The position numbers and the translations under genes are program-made. Shown here piece by piece: positions 4,894 through 6,701 of a stretch of DNA of 6,701 bases (position 1 is the first letter of the stretch; every line of letters begins with the position of its first letter). The DNA is taken from contig JARFPW010000134.1 in assembly GCA_029288095.1 (NCBI GenBank), positions 1 through 6,701 of the forward strand. Direction: 5' to 3'. The notes under the pieces were generated by a model that was given only the letters and a program-made list of their open reading frames with translations, made no database searches and had not been told where the DNA came from. Source of the DNA: Gemmatimonadota bacterium. Its GTDB lineage: Bacteria; Gemmatimonadota; Gemmatimonadetes; Palauibacterales; Palauibacteraceae.

Positions 4894-6210
4894 ATGGCCC
4901 AACGGGTGATCATCCTTGGCGCGGCCGGCCGAGACTTCCACAACTTCAACGTCTACTTTCGCGACAATCATGACTACGACGTGATAGCTTTTACCGCCGC
5001 CCAGATCCCCAACATCAGCGATCGGCGCTATCCGCCTGAACTTGCCGGAGCTCGCTACCCGAACGGGATCTCGATCGAGCCCGAAGACGACCTCGAACGG
5101 CTGATCGTCGAGCTGGACATCGACCTGGCGGTCTTCGCCTACAGCGACGTATCCCATGGCCACGTCATGCATCTCGGTTCCCGTGTCCTGGCTGCCGGTG
5201 CCGATTACGCGCTGCTCGGGCCGAAGCACACCATGCTCGACGCGGGGGTGCCAGTGGTGGCGATCTGTGCGGCCCGCACGGGATCGGGCAAGAGCCAGAC
5301 CAGCCGCTACGTCGCGTCGATCCTCAGCGGGTGGGGCAAGCGTGTCGTCGTGATTCGTCATCCGATGCCCTACGGTGATCTGGTCAAGCAGGCTGTCCAG
5401 CGGTTCGGGAGCTACGACGACCTCGAGAAGCACGACGTCACGATTGAGGAGCGTGAAGAATACGAGCCACACATCGCAGCGGGTCGAGTAGTCTATGCGG
5501 GCGTCGACTATCAGAAGATCCTCGAACAGGCTGAGCAGGAAGCGGAAATCATCGTCTGGGACGGCGGGAACAATGATCTTCCGTTCTACCGGCCGACGTT
5601 TCACATCGTAGTCGTCGATCCCCACCGGCCCGGACACTCGGCCGAGTACCATCCGGGAGAAGCCAACGTCCGGATGGCTGATTGCATCATCATCAACAAG
5701 ATGGACACCGCCGAGGCGGAGCAGGTTGAGGCGGTGCGGGCGACCGTCACGGGCCTCAACCCGACCGCCAGCGTCATCGAAGCCGACAGCCCGATTACCG
5801 TCGAGGGTGCCGAGCAGATTCAAGGCAAGAGGGTCCTCGTCGTAGAGGACGGCCCGACTCTCACTCACGGCGGTATGGCGTTTGGCGCCGGATGGGTGGC
5901 CGCGCAGCAGCATGGCGCCGCCGAAGTCATCGACCCGCGCCCTTACGCCGTCGGTTCCATCGAACGCACGTTCGAGGCGTATCCGACGACGGGCGCGATC
6001 CTCCCGGCAATGGGATACGGGGACGAACAGACGGCGGAGTTGGGACAGACGATCAACAACTCCCCGGCAGATCTGGTCATCATCGGTACGCCGATTGACC
6101 TGACGCGCGTGGTGGATATCGAGAAGCCGTCAGTGCGGGTGCGGTACGATCTCGTCGAACGTGGCGAGCCAAGGCTGGAAGGATTGTTGCAGGCGGCACT
6201 CAGGGGTTGA
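4894..6210 (+). CDS. Cyclic 2,3-diphosphoglycerate synthase-like P-loop NTPase
   Basis: This 438-residue cytoplasmic protein matches, from memory, the COG2403 'predicted GTPase' family that includes archaeal cyclic 2,3-diphosphoglycerate synthase. The archaeal enzyme closes 2,3-diphosphoglycerate into its cyclic anhydride using ATP, making a thermoprotective solute in hyperthermophilic methanogens. Layout: N-terminal Rossmann-like part RVIILGAAGRDFHNFNVYF (4-22); Walker A ARTGSGKS (127-134, Lys133); conserved RHPMPYGDLVKQAVQRF (155-171); EEREEYEPHIAAG (185-197); Walker-B-like IIVWDGGNND (219-228); VVDPHRPGH (240-248); NKMD (268-271), resembling the G4 guanine-binding motif; VVEDGPTLTHGGM (316-328); and a C-terminal IIGTPIDL (396-403). 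Length is near the archaeal enzyme (about 460). No residue of the recognisable motifs is missing. The bacterial substrate is not established, so the synthase name is provisional. It has its own ribosome binding site; the 3' end overlaps the SDR gene by 11 bases tail to tail. Confidence 0.88.
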   Translation: MAQRVIILGAAGRDFHNFNVYFRDNHDYDVIAFTAAQIPNISDRRYPPELAGARYPNGISIEPEDDLERLIVELDIDLAVFAYSDVSHGHVMHLGSRVLAAGADYALLGPKHTMLDAGVPVVAICAARTGSGKSQTSRYVASILSGWGKRVVVIRHPMPYGDLVKQAVQRFGSYDDLEKHDVTIEEREEYEPHIAAGRVVYAGVDYQKILEQAEQEAEIIVWDGGNNDLPFYRPTFHIVVVDPHRPGHSAEYHPGEANVRMADCIIINKMDTAEAEQVEAVRATVTGLNPTASVIEADSPITVEGAEQIQGKRVLVVEDGPTLTHGGMAFGAGWVAAQQHGAAEVIDPRPYAVGSIERTFEAYPTTGAILPAMGYGDEQTAELGQTINNSPADLVIIGTPIDLTRVVDIEKPSVRVRYDLVERGEPRLEGLLQAALRG

Positions 6211-6701
6211 CCGGCCGAATCTCGAATTCACTCACGTTACCGCGGTCGGACATGCGCACCGCATGCAGGATCATCTCCGCGACGTCTTCCGCCCGCAGGG
6301 CCTTGTCGGCATCCGGATCGAACTGATCCACTCGATCGAAGAACGGCGTGTAAACCGTTCCCGGGCACACGGTCAGCACGCGCACCCCGTGTCCTCTCAA
6401 GTCGAGCATCATCGACTTGGACATCCCCATCACGGCGTGCTTGGACGCCGCATAGATCGAACCCCCGGCAAACGCATTCTTGCCCGCGAGCGACGCTACG
6501 TTGACGATCACGCCGCTGCCCTGTTCCGCCATCCCTGCCGCGAACGCCCGCGCACACATGAACAGACCCCGCACATTAACGGCAAACACTCGATCATAGT
6601 CCGCGACGTCCAGATCGAGCAGACTGCCGAAGATCCCGATTCCCGCGTTGTTGATCAGTATGTCGGCTCCGCCCCAAGCCTCGTCCACCGCGCGAACGAG
6701 C
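6200..6701 (-). CDS. Short-chain dehydrogenase/reductase, N-terminus beyond the window
   Basis: This is an NAD(P)-dependent oxidoreductase of the classical SDR family; the substrate cannot be told from sequence. The visible part is about 167 residues and stays open to the right edge, so the N-terminal cofactor-binding TGxxxGxG motif lies outside. Present are ADILINNAGIG (structural NNAG), VFAVNVRGLFMCARAF (the active-site Asn helix), GVIVNVASLAGKNAF with the catalytic Ser, and SIYAASKHAVMGMSKSMMLDLRGHGVRV with Tyr-x3-Lys. CPGTVYTPFF is the usual PG motif after the last core strand, and the end VSEFEIRPVNP is common among classical SDRs. An internal GTG at 6688-6686 is not the true start, because coding similarity (LVRAVDEAWGGAD) continues upstream. 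The stop at 6200-6202 lies inside the 3' end of the convergent gene ending at 6210. Confidence 0.93.
   Translation of the reverse strand, partial: LVRAVDEAWGGADILINNAGIGIFGSLLDLDVADYDRVFAVNVRGLFMCARAFAAGMAEQGSGVIVNVASLAGKNAFAGGSIYAASKHAVMGMSKSMMLDLRGHGVRVLTVCPGTVYTPFFDRVDQFDPDADKALRAEDVAEMILHAVRMSDRGNVSEFEIRPVNP

Noticed and set aside
4852..5913. Long minus-strand open frame of about 350 codons opposite the diphosphoglycerate-synthase homologue
   Set aside because: The plus-strand frame contains intact P-loop and family motifs and a good ribosome binding site; the antisense frame has none and mirrors the codon usage of the real gene.
106..6701. A defence, CRISPR, phage or mobile system
   Set aside because: All eight genes belong to recognisable housekeeping or small membrane families, and I found no repeat array, integrase, transposase or toxin-antitoxin pair.

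Overview
The window is one end of an assembled contig from a GC-rich free-living bacterium, most likely an uncultured lineage recovered from a metagenome. Gene content points to Bacteria: QueG, endonuclease III, FxsA and DoxX. The phylum cannot be fixed from this stretch; Gemmatimonadota or Chloroflexota-like groups are guesses from sequence style only. Coding density is very high, with overlapping genes and several non-ATG starts. I see no tRNA, rRNA, CRISPR array, phage gene or insertion sequence.

The first 93 bases are not genomic. They are a homopolymer C run, a degraded Illumina P5 adapter, a 10-base index and the intact Nextera Read 1 transposon-end sequence. Genomic DNA starts at about base 94.

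Bases 94-2960 hold a tightly coupled plus-strand run of three genes: a membrane site-2-type zinc metalloprotease with a CBS-like tail, endonuclease III (nth) and epoxyqueuosine reductase (queG). Both junctions are 8-base overlaps, and all three genes appear to use GTG or TTG starts. After a gap of only 7 bases comes the convergent minus-strand block (4763 down to 2968): a SufT/MIP18-type Fe-S assembly factor, an FxsA-family membrane protein, a DoxX-family membrane protein and a GAF-domain free methionine-R-sulfoxide reductase. The last three are spaced like an operon. A divergent intergenic region (4764-4893) separates this block from a plus-strand homologue of archaeal cyclic 2,3-diphosphoglycerate synthase (4894-6210). 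The 3' end of that gene overlaps a convergent short-chain dehydrogenase, which runs off the right edge of the window.

A loose common thread is iron-sulfur and redox maintenance: Nth and QueG carry [4Fe-4S] clusters, the SufT-like protein helps mature such clusters, and the methionine sulfoxide reductase repairs oxidation. This is inference from adjacency. No new defence or mobile system is evident. The most interesting gene is the bacterial cyclic-diphosphoglycerate-synthase homologue, whose bacterial role is unclear.
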